Of a stretch of 64,000 nucleotides of DNA, positions 57,833 to 64,000 are shown one piece after another (within the stretch, counting starts at the first letter, position 1; each line of letters starts with the position of its first letter). The position numbers and the translations under genes were made by a program. The stretch comes from Flavobacterium sp. (GTDB lineage Bacteria; Bacteroidota; Bacteroidia; Flavobacteriales; Flavobacteriaceae). Where the stretch lies: contig JAIPAM010000008.1 of the NCBI GenBank assembly GCA_021740105.1, positions 1 through 64,000 of the forward strand, read 5' to 3'. The notes beneath the pieces were generated by a model. The model was not told the origin of the DNA. It worked only from the letters and a program-made list of their open reading frames with translations, and did no database searches.

Positions 57833-57902
57833 CTAGCCCCGATAATAGTGGAAATCCCTCGCTTTTTTGCGAGGATTGAAACGAATAGCGGGAAAAAGCT
57901 CC
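57833..57902 (+). repeat. Flavobacterial 70-bp structured intergenic element, copy 2
   Basis: It starts CTAGCCCCGATAATAG and ends ATAGCGGGAAAAAGCTCC. A strong inner hairpin, AATCCCTCGC / GCGAGGATT with one bulged C, closes a T6 loop. The ends CCCGATA and TAGCGGG can also pair with one mismatch, giving a possible outer stem. It ends 6 bp before the FAH-family ATG. It aligns over its full length with the copy at 44360-44428. Confidence 0.85.
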
Positions 57903-57908
57903 AAAAAA

Positions 57909-58520
57909 ATGAAAATAATTTGTATCGGTAGAAATTATACCAAACACATTGAAGAATTAAATAATGAACGGCCAGATGAACCGGTGGTTTTTATGAAGCC
58001 CGATTCAGCGATTTTGTTAAAGCAACATCCGTTTGTGATTCCGGAATTTTCGGAAGACATTCACCATGAATTGGAGGTTATTGTAAAAATTAACAAAGTT
58101 GGGAAATACATTGAGCCTAAATTTGCTCATAAATACTATGATGAAATTAGCGTTGGAATTGATTTCACCGCAAGAGATTTGCAGCAAAAACTAAAAGACA
58201 AAGGACTTCCTTGGGAAAAAGCGAAGGCATTTGATGGTTCGGCGGTGATTGGGGATTTTGTTTCTAAAAGTGACTTTAAATCGTTAGATAATCTTAATTT
58301 TGAGCTAACGAATAATGGAGTTACTGTTCAAAAAGGGAATACGAGTTTTATGTTGTGGAAAATTGACGAATTGATTGCTTATGTTTCCCAATTTTTCACC
58401 CTTAAAATTGGTGATATTATTTTCACTGGAACACCTGAAGGCGTTGCTGTTGTTCATTCAGAGGATGTTTTAGAAGGATATTTAGAAGGAAATAAATTGT
58501 TTCGAATTCAAGTAAAATAA
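57909..58520 (+). CDS. Fumarylacetoacetate hydrolase (FAH) family enzyme
   Basis: 203 residues from ATG at 57909 (MKIICIGRNYTKHIEEL). Family motifs are RNYTKHI, KPDSAILL, the metal ligands in HHELEVIVKI, GIDFTARDLQ, KAFDGSAVIG and FTGTPEGVAVV. The family hydrolyses or decarboxylates C-C bonds of 2-oxo acids; the YisK/FAHD1 oxaloacetate decarboxylase branch is similar in size. The upstream in-frame TTG at 57867 belongs to the 70-bp element and is rejected. Its stop shares one base with the HPt gene start. Confidence 0.93.
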   Translation: MKIICIGRNYTKHIEELNNERPDEPVVFMKPDSAILLKQHPFVIPEFSEDIHHELEVIVKINKVGKYIEPKFAHKYYDEISVGIDFTARDLQQKLKDKGLPWEKAKAFDGSAVIGDFVSKSDFKSLDNLNFELTNNGVTVQKGNTSFMLWKIDELIAYVSQFFTLKIGDIIFTGTPEGVAVVHSEDVLEGYLEGNKLFRIQVK

Positions 58521-58879
58521 TGGCACTACATTACAATTTAGCAAAAGTATACGCGATTTCAGATAATGATCCTGATTTTGTTCACCAAATAGTGAGAGTA
58601 TTTGTTTTAGATACTCCAATTGATTTGGATCATATTAAGGGTGCTATTGAAGAAAAAAACCACCAAAAATGTTTTGAATATGCTCATAAGATAAAGCCGT
58701 CTTTGGATTTATTGAGTTTAAATATTGCCTTAGAGGAAGTGGTATTAATTGAACTTTGGGCAAAATCAATGGGCAAAAAGAAAGAAGTGATCGAATTATA
58801 CAAAAGCGTTTCTGATCGAATTGAAAAAGCCATTAAAGAAATCAAAAAGGATTTCAACTTAAAAAGCGCTAAAATATAA
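58520..58879 (+). CDS. Stand-alone histidine phosphotransfer (HPt)-like protein
   Basis: 119 residues, all helical. The likely phosphorylated His is H56 within FEYAHKIKPSLDLLSL, the form AHKIKxS seen in HPt domains. No kinase or response-regulator gene is adjacent, so the phospho-donor is unknown. The start overlaps the FAH stop codon by one base (TAATG), giving translational coupling. cinA follows 24 bp downstream in the same orientation. Confidence 0.85.
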   Translation: MALHYNLAKVYAISDNDPDFVHQIVRVFVLDTPIDLDHIKGAIEEKNHQKCFEYAHKIKPSLDLLSLNIALEEVVLIELWAKSMGKKKEVIELYKSVSDRIEKAIKEIKKDFNLKSAKI

Positions 58880-58903
58880 TCCTACGATTTATCAATTTAA
58901 TTT

Positions 58904-60157
58904 ATGAAAGCAGTAATAATCACCATTGGAGACGAGATATTAATTGGTCAAATAGTAGACACTAATTCAGGTTTTATTGCCAAATCATTGGATAAAATCG
59001 GGGTAGAAGTTCATGAAATGATTTCTATAAGTGATAATAAAAAACACATTTTGGAAACTTTTGCTAAACTCCAAAACGAAGTTGATTTGGTGTTAATTAC
59101 CGGTGGACTTGGACCTACAAAAGACGATATTACCAAACATACTTTTTGCGAGTATTTTGAAGATCAATTGGTTAGAAACCAAGAAGTTGAAAAACATGTT
59201 ATTGAATTGATAGAAAAAGCAATGAACCGACCTGCTTCGCAAATGAATAAAGACCAAGCTTTGGTTCCCTCAAAATGCACTGTCCTTCATAATTCGGTTG
59301 GAACCGCACCGGGAATGTGGATGAAAAAAGAAAATACCGTTTACATTTCTTTGCCGGGTGTACCTTATGAAATGAAGTATATTTTAGAAAATGGTATTAT
59401 TCCAAAAATTGTTAAAGAATATGAACGTCCATATATTATTCACAAAACAATTCTGACTTATGGACAGGGGGAAAGTTTGGTTGCGGAACGTATTGAAGAT
59501 TGGGAAAATAACTTGCCTGAATTTATTAAACTGGCTTATTTGCCAAGTCCGGGAAGAGTGAGATTGCGACTTTCAGCCAGAGGAATTGATAAAGAATTAT
59601 TAGAAAAAAAAATCAATGAAAATGTACTTTCATTGACCCAATTAATAGGTGATATTATTGTTGGTTATGAGGAAGATGAAACGATTGAGGTAATGTTAGG
59701 TAGGTTGTTAACGAGTAAAAAGGCTACGTTGGCAACAGCAGAAAGTTGTACCGGAGGAAAGATTGCTCAGGTGATAACATCGGTTCCTGGTGCGTCAAAT
59801 TATTTCAAGGGAAGTGTGGTGAGTTATGCAACCGAAACTAAAATTTCGGTACTTGGAATTTCTCCAGATATAATAAAAGAGCATTCGATTGTAAGTTTTG
59901 AAGTAGCTAAACAAATGGCTTTAGCAGTCAAAAAAATGATGAATACCGATTATTCAATTGCTACAACTGGTAACGCAGGACCTTCAAAAGGAGACGGAAA
60001 TTCAGAAATTGGAACTGTTTTTATAGCAATTGCGACTCCAAATGATGTGATTGTTGAAGAATTTAACTTTGGTCAACCGCGTGTAAAAGTGGTAGATAGG
60101 GCTGTAAATAAGGCTTTTGAAATGCTTCAGAAAGAAATTTTAAAAAATGTACTTTAA
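58904..60157 (+). CDS. cinA: Competence/damage-inducible protein CinA (pyrophosphatase plus PncC domain)
   Basis: 417 residues. The N-terminal MoCF/COG1058 domain has [20 protein letters not shown] and [14 protein letters not shown]. The C-terminal PncC domain (about 260-417) has [22 protein letters not shown] and the terminal [10 protein letters not shown] block. CinA takes part in NMN/ADP-ribose pyrophosphate and nicotinamide nucleotide recycling. No recA gene is beside it. Single copy, normal length. Confidence 0.96.
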   Translation: MKAVIITIGDEILIGQIVDTNSGFIAKSLDKIGVEVHEMISISDNKKHILETFAKLQNEVDLVLITGGLGPTKDDITKHTFCEYFEDQLVRNQEVEKHVIELIEKAMNRPASQMNKDQALVPSKCTVLHNSVGTAPGMWMKKENTVYISLPGVPYEMKYILENGIIPKIVKEYERPYIIHKTILTYGQGESLVAERIEDWENNLPEFIKLAYLPSPGRVRLRLSARGIDKELLEKKINENVLSLTQLIGDIIVGYEEDETIEVMLGRLLTSKKATLATAESCTGGKIAQVITSVPGASNYFKGSVVSYATETKISVLGISPDIIKEHSIVSFEVAKQMALAVKKMMNTDYSIATTGNAGPSKGDGNSEIGTVFIAIATPNDVIVEEFNFGQPRVKVVDRAVNKAFEMLQKEILKNVL

Positions 60158-60229
60158 TAATTTTGTATAATAGGTTTATTTTTTGTTTCTTTGCACCCTG
60201 ATTTTGAATAACGATAAAAGATAAGCATA

Positions 60230-60466
60230 ATGTCAAGAGTTTGTGACCTTACTGGTAAAAAAGCAATGGTAGGAAATAATGTTTCCCACGCCATGAATAA
60301 AACTAAAAGAAAGTTTTCTGTAAACTTACTAAAAAAACGTTTTTATCTTCCTGAAGAAGACAGATGGATTACTCTTAGAGTAGCTGCATCTACTATTAAA
60401 ACGATCAACAAAAATGGAATCGCTGCAGTTTTGAAAAAAGCACAGTCAGAAGGATTTATTAAATAA
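60230..60466 (+). CDS. rpmB: 50S ribosomal protein bL28
   Basis: 78 residues, a normal bL28: [20 protein letters not shown], then [20 protein letters not shown]. Only one Cys is present at the N-terminus, so it is of the zinc-free type. It heads a ribosomal unit rpmB-rpmG-DUF4295. Confidence 0.97.
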   Translation: MSRVCDLTGKKAMVGNNVSHAMNKTKRKFSVNLLKKRFYLPEEDRWITLRVAASTIKTINKNGIAAVLKKAQSEGFIK

Positions 60467-60498
60467 TCCTCTCGTTACGAGAAGAATAATCATACAAA

Positions 60499-60681
60499 AT
60501 GGCAAAAAAAGGTAATAGAATTCAGGTAATTTTAGAATGTACTGAGCACAAAACAACAGGTGTTGCAGGTACGTCTAGATACATAACAACAAAGAACAAA
60601 AAAAATACTCCAGATAGATTAGAGATCAAAAAATTCAATCCTATCTTGAAAAGAGTAACTGTTCACAAAGAAATTAAATAA
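60499..60681 (+). CDS. rpmG: 50S ribosomal protein bL33
   Basis: 60 residues: [20 protein letters not shown], then [20 protein letters not shown]. Only one Cys is seen, so it lacks the four-Cys zinc site (C- form). It lies 32 bp after rpmB. Confidence 0.97.
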   Translation: MAKKGNRIQVILECTEHKTTGVAGTSRYITTKNKKNTPDRLEIKKFNPILKRVTVHKEIK

Positions 60682-60757
60682 TTAGAGATTTTAATGTTAA
60701 TCTCAAATGGTTTCATTTGAAGGTTCATTAAAATACACAAACAAAACAATATAAGTC

Positions 60758-60910
60758 ATGGCAAAGAAAACCGTAGCAACATTACAGACCGCTTCTAAAA
60801 GATTGTCAAAAGCGATCAAAATGGTAAAATCTCCTAAAACTGGAGCTTACACATTCGTAGAATCTATTATGGCTCCTGAATTAGTAGACGAATTCTTGAA
60901 AAATAAATAA
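60758..60910 (+). CDS. DUF4295 ribosomal protein bL38
   Basis: 50 residues, MAKKTVATLQTASKRLSKAI then KMVKSPKTGAYTFVESIMAP, ending LKNK. It is basic and matches DUF4295, restricted to Bacteroidota; as I recall it was identified as the large-subunit protein bL38 in the Flavobacterium johnsoniae ribosome. It follows rpmG by 76 bp and precedes ftsY, a conserved order. Confidence 0.9.
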   Translation: MAKKTVATLQTASKRLSKAIKMVKSPKTGAYTFVESIMAPELVDEFLKNK

Positions 60911-60931
60911 ATTTTCATTAGCATTATATAG

Positions 60932-60968
60932 AAAAGCTACTTTCATTCGGAAGTAGCTTTTTTATTTT
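60932..60968 (+). terminator. Terminator after the ribosomal protein unit
   Basis: An 11-bp stem, AAAAGCTACTT / AAGTAGCTTTT, with an 8-nt loop, followed by TTATTTTTT. Confidence 0.88.
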
Positions 60969-61036
60969 TTATATTTACCACATAATTTTTTGGTTTTAAA
61001 TCATACCCGAATTATCGGGCGATAAAATAGAGTACA

Positions 61037-62017
61037 ATGAGTTTTTTTAAAAAATTATTTTCTTCTGAAAAAAAAGAAACTAGTCTTCCCGAAGAAGTAA
61101 AAGTATCTTTGGATAAAGGATTAGAAAAATCCAAGATCACTTTTTTTTCTAAGCTTACTAAAGCCGTTGCAGGAAAAACTAAAGTAGATGCGGATGTTCT
61201 AGATAATTTAGAAGAAATTCTTATTTCTTCAGATGTAGGGGTGAATACCACTCTTAAAATTATTGAACGTATTGAAAACTATGTTGCGGAAAATAAATAT
61301 TTAGGTACAGAAGAGCTTAACGAAATCCTTAGAACTGAAATTGCAAGCCTTTTATCAGAAACAAATTCTGGTGAAGGAACCCAATTTGAAATACCAACCA
61401 CTACAAAACCTTATGTATTAATGGTAGTAGGAGTTAATGGTGTTGGAAAAACGACTACTATTGGTAAATTAGCGTATCAATTTAAAAAACAAGGTTTTAA
61501 TGTAGTTTTGGGGGCTGCTGATACTTTTAGAGCGGCAGCGATTGATCAATTACAAGTTTGGGCGGATAGAGTAGGAGTGCCATTGATAAAGCAACAAATG
61601 GGAAGCGATCCAGCTTCGGTAGCTTTTGATACTTTACAATCGGCTGTTTCTCAAAATGCCGATATTGTGATTATTGATACCGCTGGACGTTTGCATAACA
61701 AAGTAAACTTAATGGCCGAATTAACCAAAGTAAAACGAGTAATGCAAAAGGTGGTTGGCGATGCACCACACGATGTAATGTTAGTTTTAGACGGGTCAAC
61801 GGGTCAAAATGCCTTTGAACAAGCAAAACAATTCACAGCTGCAACGGAAGTGACCACATTAGCGGTTACCAAATTAGACGGAACTGCAAAAGGAGGAGTG
61901 GTAATTGGAATATCCGATCAATTTCAAATACCGGTAAAATATATTGGGGTGGGTGAAGGAATTGAAGACTTACAAGTTTTCAATAAATACGAATTTGTGG
62001 ATAGTTTCTTTAAATAA
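61037..62017 (+). CDS. ftsY: SRP receptor GTPase FtsY
   Basis: 326 residues. A short charged A-like N-terminus, an N domain and the G domain are seen, with VVGVNGVGKTTTIGKLAYQF (G1), ADTFRAAAIDQLQ, DTAGRLHNKVNL (G3) and TKLDGTAKGGVVIGI (G4). It is the membrane receptor for Ffh (17.4 kb) in co-translational targeting. It lacks the long acidic A domain of E. coli FtsY, as in most Bacteroidota. It has no visible promoter box close to the start. Confidence 0.97.
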   Translation: MSFFKKLFSSEKKETSLPEEVKVSLDKGLEKSKITFFSKLTKAVAGKTKVDADVLDNLEEILISSDVGVNTTLKIIERIENYVAENKYLGTEELNEILRTEIASLLSETNSGEGTQFEIPTTTKPYVLMVVGVNGVGKTTTIGKLAYQFKKQGFNVVLGAADTFRAAAIDQLQVWADRVGVPLIKQQMGSDPASVAFDTLQSAVSQNADIVIIDTAGRLHNKVNLMAELTKVKRVMQKVVGDAPHDVMLVLDGSTGQNAFEQAKQFTAATEVTTLAVTKLDGTAKGGVVIGISDQFQIPVKYIGVGEGIEDLQVFNKYEFVDSFFK

Positions 62018-62024
62018 TTAACTG

Positions 62025-62201
62025 ATGAATTTTCCCTCAATAAAAAAAATACCACCTATTTATTTGTACTTAATAAGTTTTTTATTATTTGTAATTTCCA
62101 ATTTAATTAAAGAAAAAAGTCCTCTTTTATATGGAATATTATTTCCTGTTGGAACAATTTTCTTCCTTTTAGGACTTTACAATCGTATAACAAATAAATA
62201 A
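62025..62201 (+). CDS. Small two-helix membrane protein
   Basis: A 58-residue ORF, ATG 62025 to TAA 62199-62201, 7 bp after the ftsY stop. It starts MNFPSIKKIPPIYLYLISFL and has two hydrophobic helices (about residues 11-28 and 35-52) separated by KEKSP. The frame stays open up to the neighbouring convergent gene and its composition suits a membrane protein, so I think it is real and co-transcribed with ftsY. The function is unknown. Confidence 0.6.
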   Translation: MNFPSIKKIPPIYLYLISFLLFVISNLIKEKSPLLYGILFPVGTIFFLLGLYNRITNK

Positions 62202-63293
62202 TCATTGGTACAGTGCATTGATTTTCTGCCAAAGGACTTCATCAAATGTCGAAAGTGCTAAATTTGCAGAATCTGCGGCATCTCCCATCCGGATAACCAC
62301 CATTTTTTTACTCGGAATAACGTAAATTTTCTGGTCGTCTTTCCCTAAAGCCATGTACATGTCATTTGCTCCAGAAGCAATTAAACTTCCATTAAATTGA
62401 AATTGAGTTTGTGGTAAACGGTAACTCGCTTTTCCATTGAGCCACCATAAATATCCGTAAGCTAAATTGATGTTTTGTGAGGTAGTTGTGGCTTGATTTA
62501 AAAACGCCGAATTAATTATTTGAGTCCCATTCCAATTTCCATTGTTTAAGGCTAATAATCCAAATCTAGCCATACTTCTGGTAGTACTAAAATAGATTCG
62601 CAACCCCAAATTAGCACCGGTTCCGTTAAACCAAAATCCGGTTGTACTCATCCCGATTTTATCTCTAAGTTTGGTATTGAAATAATTATTCCAGGTTTGT
62701 CCGGTAGCTTGTACAACCACATCCTGAAGTTTTACATAAGCATTGTGATACGCCCATCGGGTTCCAGCATCTGCAACATATTGTAGGTTCGTTGGAGCAA
62801 CATCATCACCTAGAGTATCGTCCAAACCGGAGTTCATGCTTAATAAATTTTTGCAGGTGATCAGGTTTTCTTTTGCTATAGGTGCACTTGTCCAACCAGT
62901 TCCAATATAATCTGAAACTTTATTATTGGTATTAATGAAACCTTCCTGTTCGGCGATTCCTGTCACAGTAGCGGTTAGTGTTTTACCAGCGCTATTCCAT
63001 TTCCAAAGTGAAGTAGGAGTATGACCGTTAAAGTAATTTTCCATCACAATTCTACCATTTACAAGGATCATAAATGATTTGGTATTCTTTAATAATAAAT
63101 AATCCAGCAAGGGCTGAACGGCATTTTGGTTCCAACCTAAAGAAGAAATAGATTGCGTTTCCCATGTATCTGCTCCATTGGTAGGTGGAAAATACATGGT
63201 ATTGTAATTGGCGTTAGAACTACTATTATTGTGGTCTGAACAATTGGTAAATGCAATGATAAGTAGTAAAAAGAAAATCGATTTTTTGATCAT
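62202..63293 (-). CDS. Beta-lactamase-fold serine hydrolase lipoprotein
   Basis: 363 residues from ATG at 63293. The signal ends in AFTNC with lipidated Cys18 and a Ser/Asn-rich tether (NNSSSN). The class C/EstB-like fold has the nucleophile in SAGK (Ser101, Lys104) and a Tyr-x-Asn motif YHN (Tyr182). It looks like an outer- or inner-membrane esterase, amidase or 6-aminohexanoate-type hydrolase rather than an antibiotic resistance enzyme. A longer frame from a TTG at 63314 is rejected because that TTG lies within the -7 box. Confidence 0.9.
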   Translation of the reverse strand: MIKKSIFFLLLIIAFTNCSDHNNSSSNANYNTMYFPPTNGADTWETQSISSLGWNQNAVQPLLDYLLLKNTKSFMILVNGRIVMENYFNGHTPTSLWKWNSAGKTLTATVTGIAEQEGFINTNNKVSDYIGTGWTSAPIAKENLITCKNLLSMNSGLDDTLGDDVAPTNLQYVADAGTRWAYHNAYVKLQDVVVQATGQTWNNYFNTKLRDKIGMSTTGFWFNGTGANLGLRIYFSTTRSMARFGLLALNNGNWNGTQIINSAFLNQATTTSQNINLAYGYLWWLNGKASYRLPQTQFQFNGSLIASGANDMYMALGKDDQKIYVIPSKKMVVIRMGDAADSANLALSTFDEVLWQKINALYQ

Positions 63294-63311
63294 AACTTTA
63301 CTTATTTTTAA

Positions 63312-63319
63312 CAAATATA
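63312..63319 (-). promoter_or_regulatory. -7 box of the serine hydrolase gene that decides the start
   Basis: TATATTTG on the minus strand matches TAnnTTTG, 18 bp before the ATG at 63293. Confidence 0.6.
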
Positions 63320-63380
63320 TAAAAGTTAATTTGAAGTTATTTTTTTAAATATAAATTTGAGTTTAAAAACTATAAAGAAG

Positions 63381-63388
63381 TAAATTTG
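63381..63388 (+). promoter_or_regulatory. Putative -7 box of the lipoprotein-DUF721 unit
   Basis: TAAATTTG matches TAnnTTTG, 15 bp before the ATG at 63404. Confidence 0.55.
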
Positions 63389-63403
63389 TAAAAATCATAA
63401 AAT

Positions 63404-63841
63404 ATGAAAAAAATAGTTGCTTTTGTTTTTCTCTTACTACTTTCTGCTTGTCATCAAAAAGTGACTTCCAATGATATTTCGAATTTAAATGGCTATTGGG
63501 AAATTGAAAAAGTTATTTTTTCAAATGGTTCAAAAAAAGAGTATACTTATAATGAATCGTATGATTATTTTCAAATAAAAGAAAATTCAGGTTTTAGGAA
63601 GAAAGTAATGCCACAATTGGACGGTCGTTTTTTAGTGAATAACCAATTAGAAAAAATTAAAATTACCTTTGAAGAGGAAGCGGCTTATATTAATTACACG
63701 ACTCCATTTGCAAAGTGGAAAGAAAAAATTGAAGCTATTTCTAAAGATAAATTAATTATAATAAACGCCTCCAAAGCGGAATACCATTATAAAAAAGCAA
63801 CACCCATTAATATTTTAGGAGATGGCAAAACGGCTAAATAA
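63404..63841 (+). CDS. Lipocalin-like lipoprotein
   Basis: 145 residues. The lipoprotein signal is MKKIVAFVFLLLLSAC with lipidated Cys16. The mature part is a small beta-rich domain (LNGYWEIEKVIFSNG, then INYTTPFAKWKEKIEAIS), a lipocalin-like pattern common in Bacteroidota lipoproteins. No ligand residues can be named. The last 20 bp overlap the start of the DUF721 gene, giving translational coupling. Confidence 0.85.
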   Translation: MKKIVAFVFLLLLSACHQKVTSNDISNLNGYWEIEKVIFSNGSKKEYTYNESYDYFQIKENSGFRKKVMPQLDGRFLVNNQLEKIKITFEEEAAYINYTTPFAKWKEKIEAISKDKLIIINASKAEYHYKKATPINILGDGKTAK

Positions 63842-64000
63842 CGAAAGTTCAATTGATGATGTTTTAAAAGAAATCATCCAGAACAATAAACTACAACCTG
63901 GAATTGACCAAATTTTGGTTAAAGAAGCTTGGATTTCTTTAATGGGGAATGGAGTCAATAGTTATACAAAAAATGTAACTTTAAAAGGGGAGACCTTGTA
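63822..64000 (+). CDS. DUF721/DciA-like protein (5' part only, cut by window edge)
   Basis: The first 59 residues are visible, from MAKRLNNESSIDDVLKEIIQ to the window end. IQNNKLQPGIDQILVKEAWI, then LMGNGVNSYTKNVTLKGETL, is the typical start of DUF721 proteins; the family includes DciA, a loader of the replicative helicase. It begins inside the end of the lipoprotein gene by 20 bp. Confidence 0.85.
   Translation, partial: MAKRLNNESSIDDVLKEIIQNNKLQPGIDQILVKEAWISLMGNGVNSYTKNVTLKGETL

Noticed and set aside
57867..57908. 14 extra codons before the FAH-family gene from a TTG
   Set aside because: They are the end of the 70-bp structured element; the family starts at MKIICIGRNY.
62202..63293. Antibiotic-resistance beta-lactamase
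   Set aside because: It shares the SxxK fold, but the lipoprotein form and motif set suit an esterase/amidase-like family; resistance is not supported.
63294..63314. Upstream TTG start for the serine hydrolase lipoprotein
   Set aside because: It lies inside the -7 box and would put extra residues before a clear lipoprotein signal.

Overview
The window looks like chromosomal DNA of a Flavobacteriaceae bacterium, most probably Flavobacterium or a close relative (phylum Bacteroidota). The DNA is AT-rich. Many gene starts are preceded by the Bacteroidota sigma-A -7 box TAnnTTTG rather than a standard -10 box, and Shine-Dalgarno sequences are essentially absent. Type IX secretion (T9SS) C-terminal sorting domains, SusC/TonB-era envelope genes, a GTG- and overlap-rich parAB cluster and the Bacteroidota-only ribosomal protein bL38 (DUF4295) point the same way. 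I see no rRNA, tRNA, CRISPR array, prophage or insertion sequence.

Layout. 1-8.1 kb: two divergent genes for very large secreted T9SS cargo proteins; the first runs off the left edge. 8.3-10.7 kb: a membrane GT-C glycosyltransferase with a polyprenyl-phosphate sugar synthase. 10.7-13.3 kb: an intergenic direct repeat and katG. 13.5-19.7 kb: amino-acid permease, argS, ffh, folD. 19.7-32.8 kb: a long mostly minus-strand run (rluF, alpha/beta hydrolase, zinc-ribbon-like coiled coil plus Nif3, gap, lipA, tonB, ECF sigma factor, glycosyltransferase, murB, DUF2461, a rhodanese-thioredoxin lipoprotein, recF), broken by lpxK on the plus strand. 33.0-39.0 kb: plus-strand TPR protein, ribH, mutL, two rhomboid proteases and a membrane-anchored EEP-fold enzyme. 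39.0-44.3 kb: minus-strand parA-parB-DUF5683-dapB-lepB-wbqC. 44.4-54.3 kb: FAD-linked oxidase, a small basic protein, secA, DUF2795, a cobalamin adenosyltransferase, a LolD-type ABC ATPase, a shrunken methyltransferase relative and the ABC-F protein Uup. 54.4-62.2 kb: plus-strand glycosyltransferase, 2-oxoacid dehydrogenase E2, exonuclease, FAH-family enzyme, HPt protein, cinA, rpmB-rpmG-bL38-ftsY and a small membrane protein. 62.2-64 kb: a beta-lactamase-fold lipoprotein, a lipocalin-like lipoprotein and the start of a DUF721/DciA gene.

Functionally this is a core-genome segment enriched in protein export: SRP GTPase (ffh), its receptor (ftsY), SecA and signal peptidase I all lie here, and the two giant T9SS proteins, the lipoproteins and TonB are clients or envelope partners of that route. 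Cell-wall and envelope synthesis (murB, dapB, lpxK, three GT2 enzymes) and DNA maintenance (recF, mutL, parAB, exonuclease) make up much of the rest.

The most interesting signals are not a new multi-gene system. They are: (1) two 69-70 bp copies of a structured intergenic element, each oriented towards the gene downstream of it; (2) a MutL whose endonuclease motifs are all altered; (3) two short proteins that look like cut-down methyltransferases; (4) a Nif3-partner protein whose zinc ribbon has lost its cysteines; (5) a rhodanese-thioredoxin fusion lipoprotein; (6) a perfect 16-bp palindrome upstream of parA. All calls were made by eye without database searches.
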